From JADKCL01 sp046329055 (GTDB lineage Bacteria; Bacteroidota; Bacteroidia; J057; JADKCL01), in NCBI GenBank assembly GCA_046329055.1, contig JAXLVK010000013.1, forward strand, positions 18,705-82,704: a stretch of 64,000 nucleotides of DNA, in the 5' to 3' direction. Positions 1 to 9,478 of this stretch are shown here, piece after piece. How positions within the stretch are numbered: position 1 is the stretch's first letter; each line of letters starts with the position of its first letter. Below the pieces are notes generated by a model that made no database searches, was not told the DNA's origin, and worked only from the letters and a program-made list of their open reading frames with translations. A program made the translations under genes and the position numbers.

Positions 1-652
1 CGATGAAGAATTTGGGAGTGTAGAATGCGATGCCGCCGTTGAGGCTGGGCAGCAAGAGGCTCACGCGGTTGGTCGCCAAGGTGATGTCATTCGCATTGAG
101 CATCTCGATCGCGTCCGGGTTCAGGCGGTAATTCAGCATCTCCATGCTCGCCCCGATGGCCATGCGCAGGTTCCCGACGAGGCGCAGGTGGGCTGCAAAT
201 GATCCCGTGATGCCATTGTAGCTGATGGGGCCCGATGATTCGGAGAAAATCTGCGCGCCCACTCCCATGTGGAAATTGGGGCCATCGCCGAGCACCTTGT
301 CGCCCTGACCGCTCTGCGAGGAGGTGGTGGGCATGGCGTTGCCGCGACCGTGGGCAGGCAATGAATGGATGAAGAGGCGGTCCTGCTGCATCTCGCGGGT
401 GTAGAGGCCCTTTTGCCCGGTGAAGTAAATGCTGCGGGGCGCGCCCTTGATCCCCACCCATTGCTGGGAGAATCCAGCGCGCAGGTCCAGATAGGGCTCC
501 ACCCCGGTCACCGCAGGATTGGTGAGGAAAGTGTTGAGGAGGTATTGCGTGTAGCGCATGCGCTGCTGCGCATGCCCGCCCTGCCACAGCCCCGCGAGGC
601 CGAGGAGGAGCAGCACTGCCCGCCATTGATAGATGTGTCGATTTCTTTTCAT
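1..652 (-). CDS. PorP/SprF-type IX secretion outer-membrane protein (C-terminus cut by window edge)
   Basis: The gene reads leftward from the ATG at 652-650 and stays open for 217 codons to the window edge, so its C-terminus is missing. It begins MKRNRHIY with a signal peptide ending near GGHAQ. The stretch QYLLNTFLTNPAVTG, followed by a QQWVGIKGAPRS segment, is the signature of the PorP/SprF family. These outer-membrane barrels bind the peptidoglycan-associated PorE or act as cargo-specific partners in T9SS. The start lies 6 bp after the stop of the upstream gliding-type adhesin, so the two should be co-transcribed. In this phylum SprF-like proteins typically serve the CHU_C cargo encoded next to them. 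Family membership is seen directly; the partnership is inferred from the operon. Confidence 0.9.
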   Translation of the reverse strand, partial: MKRNRHIYQWRAVLLLLGLAGLWQGGHAQQRMRYTQYLLNTFLTNPAVTGVEPYLDLRAGFSQQWVGIKGAPRSIYFTGQKGLYTREMQQDRLFIHSLPAHGRGNAMPTTSSQSGQGDKVLGDGPNFHMGVGAQIFSESSGPISYNGITGSFAAHLRLVGNLRMAIGASMEMLNYRLNPDAIEMLNANDITLATNRVSLLLPSLNGGIAFYTPKFFI

Positions 653-658
653 AGCGGT

Positions 659-3031
659 TTATCTGAGGATGGTGACTGAGCCGTTGAGCATCGGTTGGCC
701 CTCCGTGCGCAGGTCCAGGATGTAATAATAGGTTGCGGAGGGCAGGTCCTCGCCGTTGCGTTGGCCATTCCAAGGGGCGTAGGTGCCGGCCGAACGGAAG
801 ACCGAGCCGCCCCAGATGTTGAAGACCTCTAGCTGGGCATTGGGGAAGTTTTCGATGCCGGGGATTTCCCAGAAGTCATTGTTGCCATCGCCATTGGGGC
901 TGAATCCGGAGGGGATGTGCAGGGTGTCCGGCGGCTCGATGGTGTCGGGCGGCGGGATCGCGATCAGGTTCACGGTGAAGCTGTCCGAGCAACCGTAGCT
1001 GTCCATGACATAAACCGTGTAGGCGCCCGCCCCGAGGCTGTCAAAGATGGAATTGGACCCGAAGTTGAGGCCGTCGAGGCTGTAGGAATAGGGCGATTGT
1101 CCGCCGATGGGGGTCGCCACCGAGATGGAGCCGTTGGTGACGCCGCTGTCGGGGCTGATGGTGTCGATGATGCCCTGGTCGGCCACTTGGAGGAGGACGA
1201 CACTGACCAGGTCGGAATCTGCAGGGCATACGCCGTTGCCGACGAGCCATGAGAAATAATAGGTTCCCGCGTTCAGGTTGGTGGCTGCGGTGACAGGGCC
1301 GCCGGGGTTGCTGAGCGTGGCCGTGCCAGGACCAGCGAGTTGCGACCATTGACCGAAGGCTGCCGCGCCGAGCGAGGTGAAGTCATTGCCAGTGAGGGTC
1401 ACCGGGGTGCCAAGGCAGAAGGTTTGGTCCCCACCTGCATCGGCGGTCGGCCGGTCGTAGTTTGTGATGAACATGGTGTCCATGGCCACGGGGCAATTGC
1501 CGTTGGAGACGACCCAAACGAAGGCATAACTGCCCGGCACGAGGGACTGGACATTGGAGGAGTAGAGGCCGAAGTTGGTGAAGATGGCGGCATTGGGTCC
1601 TGCGGCCTGTGACCATGCGCCCACAGCGGAGCCTTGGATGAGGACGGGGTCATTGGCGGCCATGGTGGTGAGGCTCGCGAGGCAAAGCTCCTGGTCAGGC
1701 CCCGCATCCGCAGTCACGGAGATGGGGACGTAGATGTTCACCGTGGCATTCGTCGCTGGGCATACGCCATTGGAGACGGTGTAAGTGAAGGAGTTGAAGC
1801 CCGGGCCGAGGCCCGTGACGGCTGTGATGGAGTCGGAGGGATTTTGGATCGTGCCCGGCCCGGTTGTGGTCCAGGTTCCTGTGCCATTGCCGGGGTCGTT
1901 TCCACGCAGCGTGACCGAGTCGCCATTGCAGGTGATGGTGCTGTCGCCCATGACATCCGCTGGATTCGTATTGGGAACCCTGAGGATGACGACGGTGTCC
2001 GGCAGGGAGGGGCAGCCGCCATAGTTGATGTCCCAGACGAATGTATAGGCCCCGAATCCGGTCAGGTTCTGGGCGAATGAATTGGCGAGGTTGGGATTGG
2101 TGAAGTTGACGGGCGGCGAGCCGACGGGCTGCGAGACCGTGGACCATGTGCCCTGTGCCGACCCAGGAGGTGTATTGCCTTGGAGGAAGTAGGCGGTAGC
2201 GGTCTGGCAAATGCTGTCATCGGGTCCGGCATTGGGGGCGACGGCGGTCCAGCCATTGGCACCCACTCCGGCGATCACGGGGTAGCAGCCCCACCAACGC
2301 CATGCAGTCGAGTCGCCCACATCGCAGCCGCCGGGTTGGCGCAGGCTCACGGGCACGCCGTCGTTCACGCCCACGCTCGGGCCATCATTGGTGTTTCCGG
2401 TGCCCCAGGGGGATTCGCCATAGACGAATTCCTGCGGACAGGCGATGCCGGCGGGGACCACTTGGTACAGGATCAATCGGATGTTGGTGGGCCTTCCATT
2501 GCCAGCGGTGATCGCAGACCAGGGGATGACCATTTCCATGTGGGCGGTCGGACCTTGGTAGGTGAATTGTGGGTTCAGCGTGGTGGTGGCAGCCGACCAG
2601 GCACCATTGTATGTGCGGTACTCGTCGTAGCCCGTCTTGAGATAAGCCGCGAAATTGACCCCGCCCATGGGTGTGACATCGGGATTCAATTGGTCATAAT
2701 TGAATCCACGTGTGTCATAGACTGACCCGGGATAGTCCGCGCGGATGTAGATGACGGATCCCTCGGCATTGTTGCCCCCTACCCTGCCGACATAGAGGTT
2801 GTTGTCATCCCAGGTGACATACCAGTTCACCGCGCCCTGAAAGCCCTGAAATTCCTCGTCGGTTTCCCAATTGAGGCTATTCGAACCCGGAGTGCCGCCA
2901 GTGGTGACCACGCCATCAATGAGGACGTTGCGCGGGGTGATGCCCGATGTGGTCGTGGCCCGCAACATGCTGGGCAGCAGGGAGGATGCAAACAGGAGCA
3001 AGATCCCGATAGTAAGTGGTCTCCTCATCAT
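659..3031 (-). CDS. Secreted PKD/SprB-repeat protein with gliding-motility (CHU_C, T9SS type B) C-terminal domain
   Basis: A long secreted adhesin-like protein. I place the start at 3031 (MMRRPLTIG...), where a clean signal peptide begins. The frame stays open to 3088, but a promoter at 3102-3131 makes the inner start natural. After the signal comes a region of about 230 residues resembling a carbohydrate-binding/DOMON-like sandwich (NLYVGRVGG, MEMVIPWSAI). Four repeats of about 95 residues follow, with a DAGPD-x-C motif and FVW/FTY motifs typical of PKD/Ig-like modules, then one SprB-like repeat (SISVATPIGGQSPYSYSLDG). The C-terminus is CHU_C: IPSGFSPNGDGNNDFWEI ... LEVFNIWGG ... ATYYYILDL. 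That domain sends proteins through T9SS with a dedicated SprF partner, and a PorP/SprF gene follows 6 bp downstream. The ligand is unknown. Confidence 0.9.
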   Translation of the reverse strand: MMRRPLTIGILLLFASSLLPSMLRATTTSGITPRNVLIDGVVTTGGTPGSNSLNWETDEEFQGFQGAVNWYVTWDDNNLYVGRVGGNNAEGSVIYIRADYPGSVYDTRGFNYDQLNPDVTPMGGVNFAAYLKTGYDEYRTYNGAWSAATTTLNPQFTYQGPTAHMEMVIPWSAITAGNGRPTNIRLILYQVVPAGIACPQEFVYGESPWGTGNTNDGPSVGVNDGVPVSLRQPGGCDVGDSTAWRWWGCYPVIAGVGANGWTAVAPNAGPDDSICQTATAYFLQGNTPPGSAQGTWSTVSQPVGSPPVNFTNPNLANSFAQNLTGFGAYTFVWDINYGGCPSLPDTVVILRVPNTNPADVMGDSTITCNGDSVTLRGNDPGNGTGTWTTTGPGTIQNPSDSITAVTGLGPGFNSFTYTVSNGVCPATNATVNIYVPISVTADAGPDQELCLASLTTMAANDPVLIQGSAVGAWSQAAGPNAAIFTNFGLYSSNVQSLVPGSYAFVWVVSNGNCPVAMDTMFITNYDRPTADAGGDQTFCLGTPVTLTGNDFTSLGAAAFGQWSQLAGPGTATLSNPGGPVTAATNLNAGTYYFSWLVGNGVCPADSDLVSVVLLQVADQGIIDTISPDSGVTNGSISVATPIGGQSPYSYSLDGLNFGSNSIFDSLGAGAYTVYVMDSYGCSDSFTVNLIAIPPPDTIEPPDTLHIPSGFSPNGDGNNDFWEIPGIENFPNAQLEVFNIWGGSVFRSAGTYAPWNGQRNGEDLPSATYYYILDLRTEGQPMLNGSVTILR

Positions 3032-3101
3032 TTCAAATGTTAAGCGCTCAATGCCTGCGTCGCTGCCAGTCGGCGTCCCATCATCCATTACAGGCTTCCG
3101 T

Positions 3102-3131
3102 CAAATTTAACCGCCAGAAACACAGTGTCAA
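3102..3131 (-). promoter_or_regulatory. Putative Bacteroidota promoter for the CHU_C/PorP operon
   Basis: On the minus strand TAAATTTG (3102-3109) matches the TAnnTTTG -7 consensus exactly, and TTG (3129-3131) lies 19 bp upstream at the -33 position. The predicted start of transcription near 3097 leaves a leader of about 65 nt before the ATG at 3031. Confidence 0.55.
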
Positions 3132-3625
3132 CATGACACTGTGGAAACTTTTCCCCGGTTGGCGGGTATTGCAGCATCCAATTAAGCAAAAAAGCGGATG
3201 GAATCGAGCAAGGCGAATAGAATCGTCATTTTTGGCGCATGAGTGCATGTTTCAGGGTCCTGCATGGATTGTTTCGCCTGCTCGGTGGGGGCATGCAGCT
3301 CATCTTCGGTCAAGCTGCGATTGATCCAGGATGAGCCCACGGAAACAAGAGGGGAACAAATCCTCGGCAAAATGGCGGGCCATTCGAAATTTCCTCCACC
3401 CAAACAAATGCTTGGTAGGCGGGATCGATGGGAGTTGACAACCATCATGGCGACCCGGGCCGAAGCGGGAAAGGGGAGAATTAGACGCTCCTAAACTGTA
3501 AGAATCAGCGGCATCAGAACCCTGTTCACTGCTCCGGGCCCAAGCTGTCTCGTTGAAAAATGTCCAAATCACCTGATAAAAAAACGCACGGTTTGTCGGA
3601 GTCCTTCCATTTGAAGAACAGGCCA
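3132..3625. other. Intergenic region without recognised gene
   Basis: About 500 bp separate the divergent adhesin genes. Short open frames exist on both strands but none encodes a recognisable protein, has a signal peptide or shows consistent codon use. No tRNA or strong hairpin was seen. It probably carries upstream regulatory sequence for both flanking promoters. Confidence 0.4.
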
Positions 3626-3658
3626 TTGACGGACGGGAAACAAAAATCACTATATTTA
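3626..3658 (+). promoter_or_regulatory. Putative promoter for the giant T9SS surface protein
   Basis: TTG at 3626-3628 and TATATTTA at 3651-3658 (7 of 8 to TAnnTTTG) are spaced by 22 bp. Transcription would begin near 3665, about 65 nt before the preferred ATG at 3729. Confidence 0.4.
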
Positions 3659-3728
3659 CTGCGAGACTGAATCAGCGCCCGCTGTGCAGTCTCATTATTC
3701 GGATCTTAAAGTTCACTTTTTCAATTGT

Positions 3729-6700
3729 ATGAGAAACAGTTACTTGTTTACCTTGAACCGCGTGCTATTTGCTGCCGTGTTCGTGGTAACCTTGGGCACA
3801 GTTCAGGCCCAGGTTGCATTGACACGAACGTACTTTACGGGGGCGTACACGTCCATTTTCGGCCAACCGGGAACGAACTGGGCGACCACCGCCCAGGGTG
3901 ACGACAACGTCGCCACTGCTATTCCGATTGGCTTCACGTTCAACTACCTGGGAACCAACTTCACCACCGTTGATGCCAACACCAACGGTGCGATGGGCTT
4001 TGGTGCCTCAGGCGTCGTGGGAACCACCCGCGACAACACCATCCTGTACACCACGACCGCTCCGCAAGGTGTGGTTTCTGCGTGGTTTGATGACATGACG
4101 ATCGACACCTCCTCTACTGTGGGTGGCCGATTGCTCTACCAAACCTCCGGAACCGTGGGTAGCCAAGTGTTCACCCTGGAGTGGAGGAACACGAGCTCCT
4201 ACTTCACCGGTGCAACCCAGCGCTTGAACTATCAGATCAAGCTCTACGAGGGCACCAACGTGATCGAGTTCCGCTACGGCACCATGGTTGCAGGCACTGC
4301 AAGCACGTCCGAGTCCGCCTCCATCGGCTGCAAGAATGCAACTGGTGGCCCCGGCAACTTCCTGGACGTCGTGACCGGCTCCAACAACCTGGGCAACTAC
4401 TTCGTCAACGCTGCCACCGGATGGCCCACCCGCCACTACCGCCTCGCTCCCGGCACTCCTACTGCCATCGCAGCAGGCACCTATACCGCAGGTAGCACGG
4501 GTACCTACCCCAACCTCTCCGAGGCTGTGGCTGACCTGAACCACCGCGGTGTCGCAGGTCCTGTGGTCATTTCCCTCACCGACGCCAACTACGACATCTC
4601 CACCAACGGTGAAAACTGGTTCCCGATCGGCTTCGGCCCCATCGCAGGCACCAGCCTCACCAATACCGTAACCGTGCAGCCCGCATCCGGCACCTCCACC
4701 CTGACCTACAATGGTTATGTGACAGGTGGTATGGCCACTGCCGGAGGTACTGGCCTCGTGGGTACCACTTCCGAGCCTGTCGTGGTGGTTTCCGGTACCG
4801 ACTACCTGCTGCTGAACAACCTGAACCTGACCTCTGGCGGCAACGCCAACTTGGATCGTGGTCTCTTGGTCATCAACAACAGCACCACCAACGGTGCCAC
4901 CTTCTGTGGGTTCCAAAACATTGCTGTGACGCTGAACCGCAGCAACACCAGCACCATCGGTATCCAGCAAAACGTTGCCTCCACTCCTGCCAGCGCATTG
5001 GGTGCGAACAGCAACAACGCCTACATGAACCTCAACATCCAGAATACCTACAATGGTATCTACCTGTTGGGCAACGCTACCTTCCCCGACCTGAACTGCC
5101 AGATTGGTAACACCGTGGCAGCCAACTTCAACACCATCGGTGGCAGCACTGCCAACGACATCGGTACAGCAACTGCCACAACGCAGAACTACGGTATCCG
5201 CATGGGCAACCAGAGCGGTGGTAGCATCTACAACAACAACGTCCAAAACGTTGGTTCCTCCACCACCACTGACGGTATCCTTGTGGAGCTTTCCCAAGGC
5301 ACCACCAGTGTCTATCGGAACAATGTGAGCTTCGTCCGCGGCAACTCCGCCACCGCTACCACCAACGTCTGCGGTATCCGTGCCAACGTCGCCACCACCA
5401 CGGGCCACAACCTGCGCGTGTACAACAACGGTGTGAGCAACATCCTGAGCTCCTACACGGGTGCGGCTACCGCCACCAAAGCCATCAAGGGCATCTTCGT
5501 CCAATCCGCTGGCGGTGGTGTCACTGGCAGCAGCATCAACGTGGACAACAACTCCGTCTATCTGGATCTGGGCACCAACCTGAACATGTCGAGTGTGTGC
5601 TACGAGATCGGTACCGCAAGCGGTCCCGTGATCAACTGCCGCAACAACATCTTCGTGAACGCGACCGGCGCTCAGACCGCTCCTGCAGGTCACTGGGGCA
5701 TGCGCAGCACCTCTGCCACTCTGACTGGCAACACGGGTTCTGCCTCCGACCGCAACGACGTGTACATGGCCAACACGACCCAAGGCTTCTTCGGCCAAGG
5801 CAATGCCACCGACTATGCTACCCTCGCCAACTGGCAGGCAGCCATGGTCGGCCAAGATGCCGCATCAGTCTCCGCCGACCCGGGTTACACCAGCCCCACC
5901 ATCGGCAACCTGCATGCTAGCACTGCTGCCCCCAACAACGCAGCTTCTGTGGTCGCATGGGTGACCAATGACATCGACAACCAAACCCGGAGCGTCACCA
6001 CGCCCGACATCGGTTACGATGAGTACACCCCTGCCACGCTGGACGTCGGCGCTACTGCCCTCATCACTCCCGCTGCAGGTGCTTGCTACTCTGCTACTGA
6101 GCCTGTGACCGTCCGCATCCTGAACTATGCTGTCGGCACGCACAACTTCTCCACGAACCCGGTCACCGTTACCGTGAACGTGACAGGTGCTGTCACCGCC
6201 ACCATCAACACCACTGTGAACACTGGCACCCTAGCTGCTGGCGCTACACAAAACGTCTTGGTGGGCAACGTGAACATGAGCGCTGCAGGCACCTACACCT
6301 TCAACGCAGCCACATCGATGACGGGCGACCAAAACTCCCTCAACGATGCCATGTTGGCTACCAACCGCACCTTCGCTGCTGGCACAGCCACCGCTACGCC
6401 TCCCACCGTCTGCGCAGGTGACAGCGCCACCCTGACCATCGCCGGTCAAAACGGCAGCACCATCCTGTGGCAAATGTCCACCAACGGTGGTCTGACCTGG
6501 ACCAACACCTCCGGCACCACTTCCCCCTACAAAGTGCTGCCCACGGACACCACCATGTACCGTGCACAGGTTTGTGGTCTGATCTTCTCCACCCCTGACA
6601 CCGTGGTCTGGATCGACACGACCCCGCCCACCACTCAGGGTGACACCGTTTGCGGTCTTGATTCTGCAACCATCGCTGCCTTTGGCGTCGGGCCGTTCCA

Positions 6701-9281
6701 GTTCTATGACTCCTTGACCGGTGGCTCTGTGGTGCACAGCGGTTCTCCTTGGACCACGATGGTGCCTGCCACCACGACCTACTACGCTGCCTCCGCTAGC
6801 GGCGCTCAGACCGCTACCCACCTGACCACCATGGCTGCGGGCAACGGTTCTGCTGGTAACGTGTTTGCCATCCGCACCTTGAGCACCATCACCATCACTG
6901 GTTTCAACGTCCACTGTAGCTCCACCGCTGGCACGCTCACCAACTGGGAAGTCTGGTACCGTCCAAATGACTACCTGCTCACCCCTGGTTCGCAAAACAG
7001 CAACGTGGGCTGGACACAGCTCGGCGTGTACACTGGTATTCCTTCCGCTGGCCCTGGCATCGAAACGGTGTTGCCCAACAACATCAACCTCCAAATGCCC
7101 GCCAACTCCAAGTGGTCCTTCATGGTTGCCGCTACCTCCGGTAGTGTCTCCTACACCAACGGTACCACCACCGGTAACCTTTACAATGCCAATGCCGACC
7201 TCGAAGTTTACCAAGGTCACGGCGGCACCTACTTCAACCTGCCGAACAACCCTCGCGTGTTCAACGGCCGCATCAAGTACAGCAAAGGTTGCCCCTCCAC
7301 CCGTACGCCTGTCACCATCACTGTGAACCCGGCTCCTGCCATCACCGTGTCTGCATCTGACTCCGTCTCTTGCAGCGGCGATCCCGTGGACCTCTACGTT
7401 TCCAGCGGTAACTCCGGCTACGGCTACACTTGGACCCCTGGCGCCACCCTGAGCAGCACCACTGGTGACACCACCACTGCTTCTCCTGGCGTGACCACCA
7501 CCTACCAAGTCGTCGCTCTCGACACCGCCACTGGCTGCCGCAACATCGGCACCACCACCATCACTTGGATCGCCAAGCCTGTGGTGACCGCCATGGTCGC
7601 ACCGGACACCATCTGTGCCATGGACAGCATCACGCTGACCTCCACCGTGTCTCCGATCATCTTCCAACTCGGCAACGGTACCGTGCAAAACACCAGCTCC
7701 GGCTACCCGTCTCCCTACGGCAACTGGTACTGGGGCTCCCGTCACCAAATGCTGATCCGTGCTTCTGAACTCCAAGGCATGGGCCTCGGCGCTGGCTGGA
7801 TCAACAGCATGGCATTTGACGTGGTGAACCTGAACGGCACCCAGCCGCTGGACAACTTCGAGATCAAGATGGCCCTGACCAACGTGAACTCCATCACCAC
7901 TTGGCAGACCCCGTCTTTCACCTCCGTGTTCACCAGCTTGAGCTACGCTCCTGCTCTGGGTGTGAACCCGATGAACTTCACCAGCAACTTCTACTGGGAT
8001 GGCAACTCCAACATCTTGATCGAGGTTTGCCACAACAACAGCTCCTACATCGCCAACGTGTCTGTGAACCAGACCGCAACGAGCTTCTCCTCCACCGTAT
8101 GGTACAACCAAGACGCCACTGGCGTCTGCGCCAACCCTGCCGTGAACGGTAGCATCGCTCAACGTCCGAACATGTACTTCTCCATGGTCGGCGTGTACGG
8201 CTATGAGTGGACCCCCAGCGCGAACCTAGCTACGCCGAACGCTGCTTCCACCGTGGGTATCGCTACCCAGACCACTGACTTCATCCTGAGCGTGCTCGAT
8301 TCCACCAGCGGTTGCGTTGGTGTGGACACTGCCACCGTGTTTGCTTACCCGCTGCCCGCCATCAACCTGGGCAACGACGGCTACTTCTGCGGCAGCAGCG
8401 CTACTTTGGATGCTGGCAACCCTGGCTCGACCTACATCTGGAGCACCATGGATTCCAGCCAGACCATCTTCGTGAACCAAAATGGCACCTACTCTGTGGA
8501 CGTGACCGACTCCTTCGGTTGCCACTCTGCTGACACCGTCGCCATCACCTTCACTCCCTTCCCGGTTGTGAGCCTCGGTCCTAACCAGACTGCTTGCCAA
8601 GGCACCAACGTTACCCTGAACGCAGGTCTGACCCCTGGTTCCTACCTCTGGGCTCCCACAGGTGACACCACCCAGACCATTGTCGTGACCACCAGCGGCA
8701 GCTACAGCGTGGAATACACCGACACCTTCGGCTGCTCCGGCGCCGACACCGTGAACGTGACCATCAACCCGCTGCCGAGCGTGACCGCTACCGCCGCTAC
8801 GGACACCATCTGCAACACCAACAATGACTTGGTGCTCCTGACTGGTTCTCCGACCGGTGGTACCTTCACCGGTACAGGCGTGACTGGCAACCAATTCTCC
8901 GCTCCTACTGCTGGTCCTGGCAGCCACAACATCACCTACAGCTTCACTGACGGCAACGGCTGCTCCAACACCGCTACTGTTTCCATCTTCGTGGAAACCT
9001 GCGTGGGCATCGCTGACGGCATGAACAGCTTCATGGTGGGTGTCCGCCCGAACCCGAACAATGGCCAGTTCATGTTCAGCGTGAGCGTGGACAACGCCAC
9101 TGAAGTGAGCTACGAAATCGCTGACGCACGTGGCGTGATCGTCCTGCGCGACAAGAGCCTCCAAGGCAATGGCATGTTCGAACAAGCCATCGACCTGAAG
9201 GACTTCTCCGCTGGCGTGTACACCCTGCGCGTGAGCATGGACGGCAAGACCGCCTACAAGCGGATCGTGGTCCAGCGCTAG
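3729..9281 (+). CDS. Giant T9SS-exported surface protein with Ig/PKD-like and beta-helix-like regions
   Basis: I choose the ATG at 3729 because MRNSYLFTLNRVLFAAVFVV...VQAQ is a complete signal peptide; the frame also opens at 3684. The mature protein starts with a Nidogen/GEVED-like beta domain (TNGAMGFGASG ... YRLAPG). A Thr/Asn-rich right-handed beta-helix-like region follows (about residues 260-760, many NN turns), then CARDB-like and Ig-like modules with a CSGDPV or CQGTNVTL type cysteine motif. It ends in a type A T9SS sorting domain (VRPNPNNGQFMFSV ... GVYTLRVSMDGKTAYKRIVVQR, split here for length). Codon use is far more biased than in the neighbours (AAC, ACC, GGC/GGT, CTG dominate), which suggests very high expression. 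It is probably a major cell-surface or matrix protein; its ligand is unknown. Confidence 0.9.
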   Translation: MRNSYLFTLNRVLFAAVFVVTLGTVQAQVALTRTYFTGAYTSIFGQPGTNWATTAQGDDNVATAIPIGFTFNYLGTNFTTVDANTNGAMGFGASGVVGTTRDNTILYTTTAPQGVVSAWFDDMTIDTSSTVGGRLLYQTSGTVGSQVFTLEWRNTSSYFTGATQRLNYQIKLYEGTNVIEFRYGTMVAGTASTSESASIGCKNATGGPGNFLDVVTGSNNLGNYFVNAATGWPTRHYRLAPGTPTAIAAGTYTAGSTGTYPNLSEAVADLNHRGVAGPVVISLTDANYDISTNGENWFPIGFGPIAGTSLTNTVTVQPASGTSTLTYNGYVTGGMATAGGTGLVGTTSEPVVVVSGTDYLLLNNLNLTSGGNANLDRGLLVINNSTTNGATFCGFQNIAVTLNRSNTSTIGIQQNVASTPASALGANSNNAYMNLNIQNTYNGIYLLGNATFPDLNCQIGNTVAANFNTIGGSTANDIGTATATTQNYGIRMGNQSGGSIYNNNVQNVGSSTTTDGILVELSQGTTSVYRNNVSFVRGNSATATTNVCGIRANVATTTGHNLRVYNNGVSNILSSYTGAATATKAIKGIFVQSAGGGVTGSSINVDNNSVYLDLGTNLNMSSVCYEIGTASGPVINCRNNIFVNATGAQTAPAGHWGMRSTSATLTGNTGSASDRNDVYMANTTQGFFGQGNATDYATLANWQAAMVGQDAASVSADPGYTSPTIGNLHASTAAPNNAASVVAWVTNDIDNQTRSVTTPDIGYDEYTPATLDVGATALITPAAGACYSATEPVTVRILNYAVGTHNFSTNPVTVTVNVTGAVTATINTTVNTGTLAAGATQNVLVGNVNMSAAGTYTFNAATSMTGDQNSLNDAMLATNRTFAAGTATATPPTVCAGDSATLTIAGQNGSTILWQMSTNGGLTWTNTSGTTSPYKVLPTDTTMYRAQVCGLIFSTPDTVVWIDTTPPTTQGDTVCGLDSATIAAFGVGPFQFYDSLTGGSVVHSGSPWTTMVPATTTYYAASASGAQTATHLTTMAAGNGSAGNVFAIRTLSTITITGFNVHCSSTAGTLTNWEVWYRPNDYLLTPGSQNSNVGWTQLGVYTGIPSAGPGIETVLPNNINLQMPANSKWSFMVAATSGSVSYTNGTTTGNLYNANADLEVYQGHGGTYFNLPNNPRVFNGRIKYSKGCPSTRTPVTITVNPAPAITVSASDSVSCSGDPVDLYVSSGNSGYGYTWTPGATLSSTTGDTTTASPGVTTTYQVVALDTATGCRNIGTTTITWIAKPVVTAMVAPDTICAMDSITLTSTVSPIIFQLGNGTVQNTSSGYPSPYGNWYWGSRHQMLIRASELQGMGLGAGWINSMAFDVVNLNGTQPLDNFEIKMALTNVNSITTWQTPSFTSVFTSLSYAPALGVNPMNFTSNFYWDGNSNILIEVCHNNSSYIANVSVNQTATSFSSTVWYNQDATGVCANPAVNGSIAQRPNMYFSMVGVYGYEWTPSANLATPNAASTVGIATQTTDFILSVLDSTSGCVGVDTATVFAYPLPAINLGNDGYFCGSSATLDAGNPGSTYIWSTMDSSQTIFVNQNGTYSVDVTDSFGCHSADTVAITFTPFPVVSLGPNQTACQGTNVTLNAGLTPGSYLWAPTGDTTQTIVVTTSGSYSVEYTDTFGCSGADTVNVTINPLPSVTATAATDTICNTNNDLVLLTGSPTGGTFTGTGVTGNQFSAPTAGPGSHNITYSFTDGNGCSNTATVSIFVETCVGIADGMNSFMVGVRPNPNNGQFMFSVSVDNATEVSYEIADARGVIVLRDKSLQGNGMFEQAIDLKDFSAGVYTLRVSMDGKTAYKRIVVQR

Positions 9282-9301
9282 TCGCTATCTAGAAATGCAT
9301 C

Positions 9302-9340
9302 AAGCGGGCTGCTCCTCTGGGGCGGCCCGCTTTGTTTTTA
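9302..9340 (+). terminator. Rho-independent terminator after the giant surface protein
   Basis: AAGCGGGC (9302-9309) pairs with GCCCGCTT (9325-9332), and the stem extends inward through further GC and GU pairs. It is followed directly by TTGTTTTT. It lies 20 bp after the stop codon at 9281. Confidence 0.85.
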
Positions 9341-9478
9341 GGGATGGGAGTTAAGTTGTTGTTGGATAGATGAGGTGGCAGGAATAGGGCCGTTGGCTAT
9401 TTGAGTGCCTATGGAGCCACTTTTCAAAACTAAACGTAGGACTGCATTCATTATCGGTTTCGGCTGCGGGTACTCCGG

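Noticed and set aside
3300..3650. A 116-residue minus-strand frame in the first large intergenic region
   Set aside because: No family, signal or consistent codon use; it overlaps the putative promoter of the giant surface protein.
4008..8162. Two long minus-strand frames (615 and 643 residues)
   Set aside because: They lie opposite the codon-biased giant T9SS gene; GC-rich codon bias creates long antisense frames with low-complexity Gly/Val/His composition.
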